Below are positions 1 to 8,942 of a DNA stretch of 64,000 nt, in pieces. Source of the DNA: Oreohelix idahoensis (taxonomy: Eukaryota > Mollusca > Gastropoda > Stylommatophora > Oreohelicidae); contig JAMPIV010014129.1 of assembly GCA_024509875.1 (NCBI GenBank), forward strand, positions 195,001 through 259,000, written 5' to 3'. Within the stretch, counting starts at the first letter, position 1; every line of letters starts with the position of its first letter. The notes below the pieces were generated by a model, which searched no databases, was not told the origin of the DNA, and saw only the letters and a program-made list of their open reading frames with translations. The position numbers were made by a program, and so were the translations under genes.

Positions 1-328
1 TAATGCATGGTAATCTTCACTCACTGGCTCATTATCTAAGGATACGACCACAGTATGCAATAGCTGACATGAATAACAATAATACCTGCCACAGGTTAAG
101 TTCCCTTTAATAAATAATCATGAACACAATGTAGCCACACACGGCTAGAAATACATATGCAACACGATGCAACATAGATGCCAAAATAACTTGCAATAAT
201 CAACAACGCAATTTACCATTATCAAAAACTGCGGGTATGTCCTACCGAGTAAACATCACCATGACTTTCGTCACTTGCTAAGTCCTGCACTATGATGAAG
301 GTATACTTAGATACAAAAAGACTTCCGG
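1..328 (-). repeat. LTR-like direct repeat, left copy (truncated by window edge)
   Basis: This stretch recurs almost identically at about 3905-4232, from the 'ggtaatct' near its left end to the shared 'acaaaaagactt' at its right end. In between lies a minus-strand gag, so the pair reads best as the two LTRs of a minus-strand retroelement, this being the 3' LTR. The left end lies outside the window, so the terminal dinucleotide and target duplication cannot be checked. Confidence 0.6.
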
Positions 329-334
329 TAACCG

Positions 335-1034
335 TCAGCAGTCAGACGGAACTTCCGGAGCAACTTTCCTAACTTTGTCGTAATCGGCCCTTTCCTGTAG
401 CGGGAGGCTATAAAAAGTCTCCATCGCAGGCTCCACTAGCAGCGTCGATAACAGAGATGGCCACTGATCTCTGTCAGCCTTATAGGCCACACATTCGGTC
501 TCGAATCTTTCAAGGAAGAAATCTAAGCTATCAATTTTATCATTAAAATTCGGCAGACGCAGCCGAAAGGGACGATGAGCCCCTCCAGGAGTCGAGTTCT
601 GACCACTCGCACCCACTTCCAATTTCTTCAATTGTATTTCTTTATCAATTCTCATTCTCTCCTTCTCTAACTGTACTTGTATCTCTTTCTCCTTCTTCTT
701 CTCTTCAAATTCTCTCTCTATCTTCTTTTCTTCCAATTCTCGCTCTTTCTTCTTTTCTTGCAATTCTCTATCTTCTCCCAACTTCTTTTCTTTCAATTTG
801 AACTCTCTCTGTTTCCACTCGTTTTCTTCTTTCATTTTCCTTTCTTGTAACTCTTTATCTTCTTTTTTTGTAACTCGAATTATCTTCTTTTTATCTCTAG
901 CTGTTCAGCTCGAGCATCTATTAAGGCATCCTGGTTCTCCTTTGATTGGAATTCTGCCTTGGCATAATCCAATAATTCTTTCTCTGCGTACCCCGCTTCC
1001 TTGCCTATCCGCATGAAGCTATCAATGTCCATGA
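335..1034 (-). pseudogene. Gag-like polyprotein fragment of an LTR retrotransposon
   Basis: The reading begins at an ATG near 1034 (MDIDSFMRIGKEAG) and runs leftward. The frame breaks near 890 after 'EIKRR' and resumes at 835, ending at 335. The N-terminal half is a Lys/Glu/Arg-rich predicted coiled coil. The second half contains the LPNFNDK...FFLERFE block typical of gypsy capsids, matching the VPPFN...FWLDRFE block of the gag gene at 30.5-31.4 kb. The protein stops soon after the capsid N-terminal part, and only about 7 bases separate it from the LTR-like repeat. No nucleocapsid, protease or pol follows, so the element is either an internal deletion derivative or a non-autonomous gag element. 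It would assemble particles in the family; here it is broken. Confidence 0.7.
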
Positions 1035-1315
1035 TGTACACTAGTACTTCCCACAATATAAAATACTATTTTCTTTTGATATAGATTTTTACTTTGCAAC
1101 AACTCAATCGTATGTACAGTGAATATCACGCCTCTCACTGTATACACATCATCAACCTTTACCTCTTATAGTATATATTTAGTTTTACTTTGCCACTTAG
1201 CTACTGTCTCATCACTCTGAAAATTTGGTCTAACTGACCACTTAGTCTCTGTGATACACCCAAACAAACTTACAATAGTCGACAGTTGTATAATAACAAC
1301 TGATGAAACTTCCTA
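1035..1315. other. Leader region of the left retroelement, no gene seen
   Basis: AT-rich sequence between the minus-strand gag start and the plus-strand RT fragment. I see no coding potential or clear signal; it is most simply the 5' leader of the gag element. Confidence 0.4.
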
Positions 1316-1963
1316 GTGCTCTCTGACACTACTATACGACTTAGTCACACATTGGGTTTTACATCAAAGTCACCTTACCTTTTCATACTCCTCATGGACG
1401 ATGTCATTAAGGCATGTAAGGAGAGAACAAGAAAGTATTCAGTGGGGTACTGGAAGATGAGACAGGTCTGTATTTCGGAGCTGGCATTTGCTGATGATGT
1501 TGCCCTGATTGCTAAATCAGAGGCACATCTCCAATTCAACCTGCAAGTCTGGAAGGAAGAGCTGGAGAAGAGAGGGATGGTCATAAGCAGCTCTAAAACA
1601 AAATCCATGGTGATATCATGAGAAGAAAGAAGACATCAGATTAAGCTGGGAGAACAGGTCCTGGAGCAGGTAGACCACTTTAAATACCTCGGAGCTATTA
1701 TTGACCGAAAGGGAGGCATCAAAGAAGAGTTGGCCACTCGACAAGCAGCAGCTGGGAGACTTTTTCAGGCCATAAATCGAGGATTCCTCAGCAAGAGAGA
1801 GGTTGGTAAGAAAACGAAGATGGCTGTATACCGCTCCACCTATGTCCCAGTCTTGACATATGGATGCGAGTCATGGGCAATGACTACAACCCAAAAAAGC
1901 CAGATCCAAACCTCAGAAATGAGGTATCTGAGGAAGTCTGTTACAGGCACCCACACCACTTAA
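1316..1963 (+). pseudogene. Reverse transcriptase fragment of an RTE-like LINE
   Basis: One reading frame, interrupted by a single TGA at 1619-1621, covers the second half of a non-LTR reverse transcriptase. Visible are SPYLFILLMDDVIKA, the catalytic block ELAFADDVALIAKSE (the FADD active site), the DHFKYLGAII motif and the thumb/connection block VYRSTYVPVLTYGCESWAM followed by EMRYLRK. The endonuclease domain, the N-terminal RT half and the C-terminal tail are missing, so both ends are truncated. It lies in opposite orientation to the surrounding gag element and is probably an older insertion in its leader. It resembles, but need not be, the element whose 3' end is at 4.2-4.6 kb. Confidence 0.8.
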
Positions 1964-3645
1964 ACACAACAAAAGAATTACTGAATGTACACGACAATGT
2001 AAATACAAACTACACGAATACGCCTAACACCAACAGGGCTTGGAAAGTTAAGCAGGGCACTCGCAGGAAATCCGTCTGCCTTACTCCACCACAAAACATA
2101 CAGAGCCGCACCCTATAAAGAATCGGTCTACTCCAATCTTTTCCCACAAGTAGGCCAAGAATGGATTAGGCTCACCACCCTTCCTCCCTTAAACACACGA
2201 ATATAATATCACACAATCGACTAACAACAACTACACGCAATAATGAAATGCTGAAAGCTCTCTCCTTTACTAGGCACCACCAAATCACTCCAATGAACAA
2301 AATAAACTATAAACAAAATTATTCTATATCGTAACAAATAAATCCTACAAATACTTCCAAATACTAAGAAATACGAATCTAACTACTATTCACATACCTA
2401 CATCCAAACTAAATTCTATCCAGAAAGTAAGGAAAAGAACACAACCCAAGGAAAGAAAAACAACAACAACAAACCAAGAAACAGGCTTCAAGAAGCAAAC
2501 AAAGAAACAGATATATCCTACTCCAAAAGATCAGACTAAATGATAAGTAGAATCAGATAGGAAGACAGAAAAGAAAATTCAGAAATTAGAGGGAAAAACA
2601 AGAAACATCAGTAAAACATATTATACAAAAAAATACAACAAAACTTAACTGGAGATCCAACGCGCTTGACCATGAAGCTTCCTCAGCACTGGTGATGAGT
2701 GATGAAAACAGAACAAACGTCACTCAAACTTGTACATCCAAACGAAAAAAGCATATAATTCCAGGAAATCAGGCTTCTCTTGACAGTCTGTCTGCCAGTA
2801 TAAACACTACTGTCACCAGACACGGTACTGCATAAATATCAATGGATACGAACTGTTCTATTTGATCCTAGTATAATACTGTCCACAATAGATCACCGAA
2901 TGAGTACTCCAAGATCACAGCAGTCTTCAATGTAACGTATACTGGACCCACACAGGTCAGCAGGCTTCACTGCACATAAGTATTCACCCCTGGCCGGGCA
3001 CATCAGAGTAGTAAGGTCACACGTCATAGGCGTTGACTTTCACCCCTGGTTGGGCACATCAGTGTAGTAAGGTCAAGACAAGATGTCCAACCCGATGACC
3101 TGAGGTACCAAACACCCTATCAACCTCTTATCCTCTACAACTTCCTAACACCAATCTCCTTCCACCGTATACCGAGGTTGACCAAGCTATCTCCCATATG
3201 ACACTCCACTTGCCGTCTGGGACAATCTAACTAGATGGTACCAACACCTAAAACTCCGCTGCTCCACCTGGACCAATACCACCACCTGAAATGACAAAGC
3301 CGACCCCACTACGCTGTGAAACTAACCTTGAACTGCGACTGTAGCACCAAAAATACCTTGTAACACACCGACAAACCTACTGTCCAAAACTCACTGAACT
3401 TGAAAACAATACCGGTACACTGTGACCGTGAAAACAAACTGGGTTACGTATCGTGACACGTCACACTTGATTGCCTACGGTATACAACTGACTGACTGAC
3501 AACCATGCTGACTTGACGCTGGACGACCGATACCTCACTATCGGGACTTAATAATAAATAAGAAGGCGCCAACACGGCTGCAAACTTCTAATACTCTGTG
3601 TGCACAATTCTTACTGGCCTTTCTACATAAAATATAGAGCCATCC
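1964..3645. other. Non-coding interior of the left LTR-like element
   Basis: No gene recognised. A short imperfect tandem duplication, period about 56 bp, lies at 2984-3070: the block 'ttcacccctgg' followed by 'gggcacatcag' and 'gtagtaaggtca' occurs twice. The rest is A-rich, without long open frames. Confidence 0.4.
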
Positions 3646-3778
3646 TTCTTCTTCTTCTTCTTCGTTCGTCCTGAAAAGGACGTTGGTTGCGTTGTGTCCG
3701 TTTACAGCGAAGCTGTGATATTTGCGCCTTTCGGCCGACACATCCGACTTCAGCGCGGCATTTTTGGGACCAGGTTAG
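3646..3778 (-). mobile_element. SINE (GAA-tailed), 5'-truncated, with 11-bp TSD
   Basis: An exact 11-bp duplication, tagagccatcc, flanks it at 3635-3645 and 3779-3789. The element reads on the minus strand and ends in a (GAA)n tail, seen as TTC repeats at 3646-3663. The ~115-bp body is the reverse complement of the 3' half of the full-length copy at 37063-37384 (shared blocks 'gtcctgaaaaggacg' and 'ggttgcgttgtgtc'), so it is a 5'-truncated copy. Copying by LINE machinery is inferred from the tail, truncation and TSD. Confidence 0.88.
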
Positions 3779-3878
3779 TAGAGCCATCCAAATGTCAGCT
3801 CGCTGAGAACTAAATATTAAAAAATACAGGCCCACGGCCTTTAGGCTCACCTCACAAAATCGGACGACGCCTCCAGAT

Positions 3879-4232
3879 GTAAGGAAACTAACTATTCACA
3901 CTGTGAATTTAATAAATGGTAATCTACACTCACTGGCTCATTATCTAAGGATCCGACCAAAGTATGCAATAGCTGACATGAATAACAATAATACCTGCCA
4001 CAGGTTAAGCTCCCTTTAATAAATAATCATGCACACGATGTAGCCACACACGGCTAGAAATACATATGCAACACGATGCAACATAGATGCCAAAATAACT
4101 TGCAATAATCAACACCGCATTTTACCATTATCAAAAACTGCGGGTATGTCCTACCGAGTAAACATCACCATGACTTTTGCTCACTGGCTAAGTCCTGCAC
4201 TATGATGAAGGTATACTTAGATACAAAAAGAC
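3879..4232 (-). repeat. LTR-like direct repeat, right copy (5' LTR of gag-only element)
   Basis: Second copy of the repeat at 1-328. The inner end is placed at TGTAAGGAAAC (3879) because on the minus strand the bases just beyond it read TGGAGGCGTCG, a plausible primer-binding site two bases from an LTR ending in ...TTACA. The outer end is uncertain by about 10 bp, since both copies share 'acaaaaagactt'. Confidence 0.55.
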
Positions 4233-4243
4233 TTATCATCTAA

Positions 4244-4561
4244 GGTCTACGGAAAAAACTACTAGAACTACACCGTCATTCTAGAAGACTAAACGTACAG
4301 GAACATTGGCTCCTAAATACCATCGCAATAAGGAAGCTGAAATTTTTCGGTCATATAAAAAGACATAATAGTCTGGAAAAAACAGTGATGGAAGGCATGG
4401 TCCCTGGAAAAAGGGGAAGGGGTCGACCTAGACGACGGTGGACCCAGGACATCACAGAGAGTCTGAACTTGTCTTTGGCTGATGCAGGTCGACTTGCCCA
4501 GAATCGTGATGCGTTCAGAGCAGCTGTAATGGAGACAACGTTCTGGAAAGAATATGTCACA

Positions 4562-4564
<3 letters not shown>
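4244..4564 (+). pseudogene. C-terminal end of an RTE-like LINE ORF
   Basis: A 107-codon in-frame stretch ends in TGA at 4562-4564. It carries RKLKFFGHIKRHNSLEKTVM, then KRGRGRPRRRW and ITESLNLSL...NRDAFR. This is the RT C-terminal region that precedes the stop in RTE-like elements (usual form RKLRWFGHV...GKRxxGRPxxRW). The sequence enters a short (ATG)n tail and then a long AT/GT microsatellite, as expected for an RTE 3' end. Its left boundary coincides with the right LTR-like repeat, so the LTR element may have inserted into this LINE; the LINE's other half would lie left of the window. Confidence 0.78.
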
Positions 4565-4728
<164 letters not shown>

Positions 4729-5303
4729 AGTTAAAACTACAAATCATCAACAAACTCCATAATTCTCGCCGTTTGTACGTCGGTCACATCTAAGGGATGC
4801 AACTGTGGTTGAAAGTTGGACATTCATTGTATTGTTTCCCTTATATGTTCTCTCTTGAAAATAGTAACACTCAACGAAGAAAAGTCGGTATAGAACCCAG
4901 TTTCATTCCTAAACGGATTTAACTCATCATTTTGTAAAAATAACCTTAAAATATAAGTTTTCGATTGTTTCTTGAAGACAAGATTTTAATTTAAAGTGTT
5001 GCAGACTTATTATTATGTATTAAAATGATAAGATGGCTGCAAAACGAGATGCAGATGCTAAGAGGTAGAGACCATCGCGTCAATCACAACGAGCAAGCGA
5101 GACTAGAAGAAGCAGCAATCCGACGACAACATGAAGCGGCTCAAAGACAAGCACGACGTCAGTCACAACGAGCAAATCAGTCTGCAGAAGAGCATGAGCA
5201 TTCTTTGAAACAGATCCTCGCACTTTCACACAAAAATGTTGTCATCAAAGAAATTTTATTTTGATTTAAAAAGTATTTTTAAAATATATTACAGTATTTG
5301 ATT
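4729..5303 (+). other. Intergenic; Arg/Gln/Glu-rich ORF of 79 codons at 5025-5264
   Basis: No recognised gene. The 79-codon plus-strand frame is rich in R, Q, E and A, with repeated RQ/QARRQSQRAN stretches that predict a charged helix. Similar low-complexity helices occur in transposon-encoded proteins, but there is no diagnostic motif. Treat it as unclassified; it may be a repeat fragment. Confidence 0.25.
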
Positions 5304-5394
5304 TACAAGGGGATTGACATAAGTCTTGGGCCTGACCATGAATGACATGTCACAGAGAGCTGAAATTTTGTATAGTATTTATTCCTTTTCAATA

Positions 5395-7744
5395 CAGTAG
5401 AACTCCATTTATCCGAACCCCATGGGACCGAGCATCGTTCGGATAATCAAATGTTCGGATAATTGGATTACATAATGTATCGAGTACATGTACACATATT
5501 TCTAAAAATAATTAACCATCACAAGGAAAATACACTATAAAACATATTTACTTGTACTGTAATAATAATACCCACACTGTATTAGATCACTGTATCACCA
5601 AAATCTTTTATTACACTGCAGTCCATGTACTACTTGTATTAATTATTTTTGTTAAGAAAGAGAAATGTTTTCAAAATAACTTTACAAACGATTCAAAACC
5701 AGGCGCAACTTACGTATATATGTACTTGCACAGATGTAGCCCACTATTTAAAATAATGAGGAATCCTCTTTTGCACCAAACTGGATAGTCTCCTTTTGGC
5801 TGCTAAGTCCCGCATTCTCTTCAACAGCAGAAGCTGTGTAGGACAGCTGTCATCTTCTTGCTCGTACCAAGCCATCGCTGTTTCTAGTGCTATAAAGGCC
5901 TCTTCAGGACTTGGTCGACGTTTTGGTTTTTCTTCATAATCTACAAGTGCATCATGTACTTCTGAGGAGTCTTCATCATCGGTCACTACATGTATTTGGT
6001 TTTCTTCTTGCACAAAAGACAAAATTTCTTCATCGTTCAAAAACTGAAAACCAGAATCATTATCATCTTCTAGCCACATGTGTGCATCATCTTTGTCACA
6101 GTCCGAAAATCCGGGCATTGCTTGAAACAGTTCCACAACTTCATTTATACAATCATCATTTGTGTCCACTGCAGTAGTTTCATTTCCTCCTTTTTTCCCA
6201 AGCAATCTACTACAAGCCTTGTTGAGATTATCTTGTGACAGGGTGGTCCAAGCATCAGCTAACATATAGCAGCAGTCTTTGATATTAAGCTTTTTGGAAA
6301 ACGCCACCACACTTTCTTCATCTTCAGCCAACAATAAACGACGCAGGACTTCCTTCTTGTACATCTTTTTAAGCTTTGCTATAACACCCTGATCCATTGG
6401 TTGAATCAGTGCTGTTACATTGGGAGGCAGAAAAATTACTTTAAAATTTGCATCAACTGCATTCAATGTATCCTTCTCTGGATGAGATGGTGCATTGTCC
6501 AGTAGAAGAATTACTTTTCCAGTTTTCTTTTCTTGTTCTCTCAACCTCTTCACATTTGGGATGAACTGATTTGTATACCAATCAAGAAATATTTCACTAT
6601 TCATCCAAGCACTCTTCTGTGCTTTGTAACACAATGGGAGACATGTCACATTCTTTAAACAACGTGGTTTTTTGGCTTTGCCGATCATTAGCACCGGTAA
6701 ACGATGACTTCCACTGGCATTAGCGGCTACCAAAATTGTTACTCTCTCTTTGCACTTTTTAAACCCAGGGGCAGCTGCTTCGCGATGAGATGCAAGTGAT
6801 TTTTGAGGCAATGATTTCCAGTATAAGCCAGTCTCATCGGCATTATACACATCATCGAGTGAATAACCTTCTTCTTCCAAAAAAGCCAAGAATGTTTCTT
6901 TAAAATTTTTAGCGGCAGTTGCATCGCTAGATAAAGATTCCCCTTGAATCTCCAATTCTCGTATGCCATGACGAGATTTAAAGTTTCTTAACCATCCCTG
7001 GCTAGCCTTAAAGTCAGGAGGACCGTCAAGTTGATTGTTGAACTGAAGTGCCTTTTCACACAACAGAGAACCAGAGATAGGTTCCCCTTTGCTTCTTCTT
7101 TGCACAACCCATATATACAAAGCCTCTTCCAATTTCACATCTTTCGCATTTCTCATGGTTTTACGTTTCTTCGACCAATTTTCACTATCAAATTTCGATG
7201 CAAAACTCATAATTTTATCCTTGTTACTTTTGATGTCAGAGACGGTAGCTTTCCCAACATTGAAAATCCTCGCAAGTGAAGACACAGTTTCATCTTGTCC
7301 TAGTCTCTTGATAATTTTCTGTTTTCGTTTCAATTGACAAAACATTGCGGTTCCTTTTATATGCTTTAGGCCTACTGGAAGATGCCATATCGCACAGAGA
7401 AATACTTGTACACCAAAATTATTCTGCTGTAGTAGCAGACACAATTATTTTAAGTTGAACTGTCTGTTTAGCCAGTGTTCTACCTAGAACGCACACGTAC
7501 ACTGGATTGATAAACCAGATATTAACTGACTTTATGATCTAACTGACTTCCTGTACGTAAGCGACCGACCATTAGCCATCCCATTCTCTACAAATTGGTC
7601 GCACACATTTGAAGTTTGCCGCATCAAAAGATTCAGAATTTTAGTCTAACGTGACTGTGGCATCTGATTTTTTTTTTTCTGGAAAAAGTGTTCGGATAAT
7701 TGGATGTTCGGATAATTGGGGTTCGGATAAATGGAGTTCTACTG
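5395..7744 (-). mobile_element. pogo/Tigger-type DNA transposon, complete
   Basis: Perfect terminal inverted repeats start with cagtagaactccatttatcc at 5395 and mirror at 7725-7744, flanked by TA target duplications (5393-5394 and 7745-7746). The subterminal motif 'ttcggataa' recurs several times inside both ends and may bind transposase. The element is 2350 bp with one long minus-strand ORF, and it splits the 3' end of the mariner transposase gene. Confidence 0.95.
5744..7444 (-). CDS. pogo/Tigger transposase (DDE_1 superfamily), intact
   Basis: A 566-codon uninterrupted frame; the true start is probably Met34 (7345, MFCQLKRKQKIIKRL), where the N-terminal helix-turn-helix begins (TVSSLARIFNVGKATVSDIK). 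A CENP-B-type DNA-binding domain follows at about residues 100-175 (EALYIWVVQRRSKGEPISG ... GWLRNFKSRHGI). The DDE catalytic core has D in VYNADETGLYWK, D in VILLLDNAPSH and the third D in LIQPMDQGV, so all three catalytic aspartates are present. The C-terminus is acidic (DDEDSSEVHDALVDYEE), as in many Tigger proteins. The enzyme cuts and pastes the element at TA sites in the nucleus. With intact TIRs and ORF this copy could be recently active or still active; a domesticated jerky-type gene is less likely because the TIRs are still present. Confidence 0.95.
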   Translation of the reverse strand: MCLLLQQNNFGVQVFLCAIWHLPVGLKHIKGTAMFCQLKRKQKIIKRLGQDETVSSLARIFNVGKATVSDIKSNKDKIMSFASKFDSENWSKKRKTMRNAKDVKLEEALYIWVVQRRSKGEPISGSLLCEKALQFNNQLDGPPDFKASQGWLRNFKSRHGIRELEIQGESLSSDATAAKNFKETFLAFLEEEGYSLDDVYNADETGLYWKSLPQKSLASHREAAAPGFKKCKERVTILVAANASGSHRLPVLMIGKAKKPRCLKNVTCLPLCYKAQKSAWMNSEIFLDWYTNQFIPNVKRLREQEKKTGKVILLLDNAPSHPEKDTLNAVDANFKVIFLPPNVTALIQPMDQGVIAKLKKMYKKEVLRRLLLAEDEESVVAFSKKLNIKDCCYMLADAWTTLSQDNLNKACSRLLGKKGGNETTAVDTNDDCINEVVELFQAMPGFSDCDKDDAHMWLEDDNDSGFQFLNDEEILSFVQEENQIHVVTDDEDSSEVHDALVDYEEKPKRRPSPEEAFIALETAMAWYEQEDDSCPTQLLLLKRMRDLAAKRRLSSLVQKRIPHYFK

Positions 7745-7746
7745 TA

Positions 7747-8401
7747 TAGCCACCGTCTGAATTGACACACTTCTGCCATCTCTGCTTGACCTTGAAAAGA
7801 CCTTGGGAGTAGAACACCCTATTTTTCAAACTAAACCAGTCATCACATGCCAGTATAACCTCTTCATCGCTGTCAAAATGATTTACTTTTAGCTGTTTTT
7901 TAAAGATTTGGGAATAGAAAAAAGTCTGATGGAGCCAAATCTGGAGAATATGGTGGGTGTGGAAGAATTTCAATATTCAAATCGTTGGCTGCTAGCTGCA
8001 CAAGCCGTGCTTTGTGAGAGGGCACGTTGTCTTGAAGCAAAGGAAGATTTTGAGTGCACGTTATCCCTCGTTTCCTGGTCACAACCTTTCTTAGTTTGGT
8101 GAGAAGATCTGCATAGTACTGTACTTTAACTGTGTTGCCACGAGGCAGATAATCTTTCAAAAGGACACCTCTGCCGTCCCAAAAAACAGCCAGCATCACT
8201 TTTCCTGCAGATTTCTGCGCCCTCGGCTTGACAGGTGTTGGGGAGCCCGGGGTTTTCCATTGCATGCTGGCAATTTTGGATTCGGGGTCATAATGGTGTA
8301 CCCAAGTCTCATCTACTGTCACCATGGTCTCCAAAGAATGTAGGTGTTTTTCCCTGAAACATCATAAATTTTATAACATCTCTGGCCTCCTTCTTTTCCA
8401 T
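7747..8401 (-). pseudogene. mariner transposase, internally deleted
   Basis: The reading starts at 8401 with MEKKEARDVIKF, the usual mariner N-terminus. The text then jumps, within about 25 codons, to the catalytic region MVTVDETWVHHYDPESK, so most of the DNA-binding domain is deleted. The catalytic triad is visible: D in VTVDETW, D in LLQDNVPSH and D in SPDLAPSDFFLFPN (D,D34D type). A frameshift near 7900-7973 precedes the C-terminal block DDWFSLKNRVFYSQG...WQKCVNSDGGY, and Tigger is inserted immediately after it. The protein cannot be made. Confidence 0.9.
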
Positions 8402-8519
8402 TGTTTTGTCAAATCTTTGGAGCAGCAGATCCGGTCAATAGGGTACATTGCGCCATGCACCGTAGCGGGAAAACTCATTGAAGAAACAAACGCGTACTTC
8501 ACACATTCAGTGCAAATAT

Positions 8520-8729
8520 CTTCTTCTTCTTCTTCCGTCCTTAGCCACCGACCGTCAAAGCAGTCAGTGGCCATTACGCCTAGTGGCGTCTTAGGGCAAC
8601 AGCAGATAGGTTTTCTTTGCCATTGTTTCCCATCACGCCTATTGGCGTCTTTAGGGCAACGGCAAATCAATCCATTTGCTGTTGTTTCCGTAATCGAAGT
8701 GACTGGCAAACGGGTGATCAGCCCGTTGG
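8520..8729 (-). mobile_element. SINE-like element (GAA tail) with 13-bp TSD
   Basis: An exact 13-bp duplication, tcagtgcaaatat, flanks it at 8507-8519 and 8730-8742. Read on the minus strand it is about 210 bp and ends in ...AAGGACGGAAGAAGAAG. The body carries two related segments around 'acgcctaXtggcgtctt-agggcaac', an internal duplication of about 65 bp. The body differs from the SINEs at 3.6 and 37.1 kb, but the last bases and GAA tail are alike, so it may be a second family using the same LINE-recognition tail. Confidence 0.85.
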
Positions 8730-8942
8730 TCAGTGCAAATATGATGAACTTTAAATGTGCCAAGTTTCATCTTCCTCCTGTGACTCCTTCATGGTCAGGC
8801 CCAAGACTTATATCAATCCCCTTGTACTTCCGTCTTTATTGACGGGTTATTGCTCGTTTAATGTTAGAAAAGGACAGCCATTCTATACAACAAACACTTT
8901 CAGGAAAGACATATCTAACATGTTTCTAACTTTCTATTTCAG

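Larger units (their letters stand above)
5306..8824 (-). mobile_element. mariner transposon (nested host for Tigger and a SINE)
   Basis: Terminal inverted repeats (TIRs) of about 37 bp, nearly perfect, begin at 5306 (caaggggattgacataagtc) and end at 8824, flanked by TA at 5304-5305 and 8825-8826. The inner sequence encodes a mariner-type transposase on the minus strand. A 2350-bp pogo/Tigger element (5395-7744) and a 210-bp SINE (8520-8729) sit inside it. Without these the mariner is only about 950 bp, shorter than the usual ~1.3 kb, because its coding region has an internal deletion. Confidence 0.9.

Noticed and set aside
8755..8942. Start codon of the Ig gene at 8755
   Set aside because: These codons lie in the mariner terminal region and just beyond it; no signal peptide, and an acceptor-like site at 8942 gives a better start.
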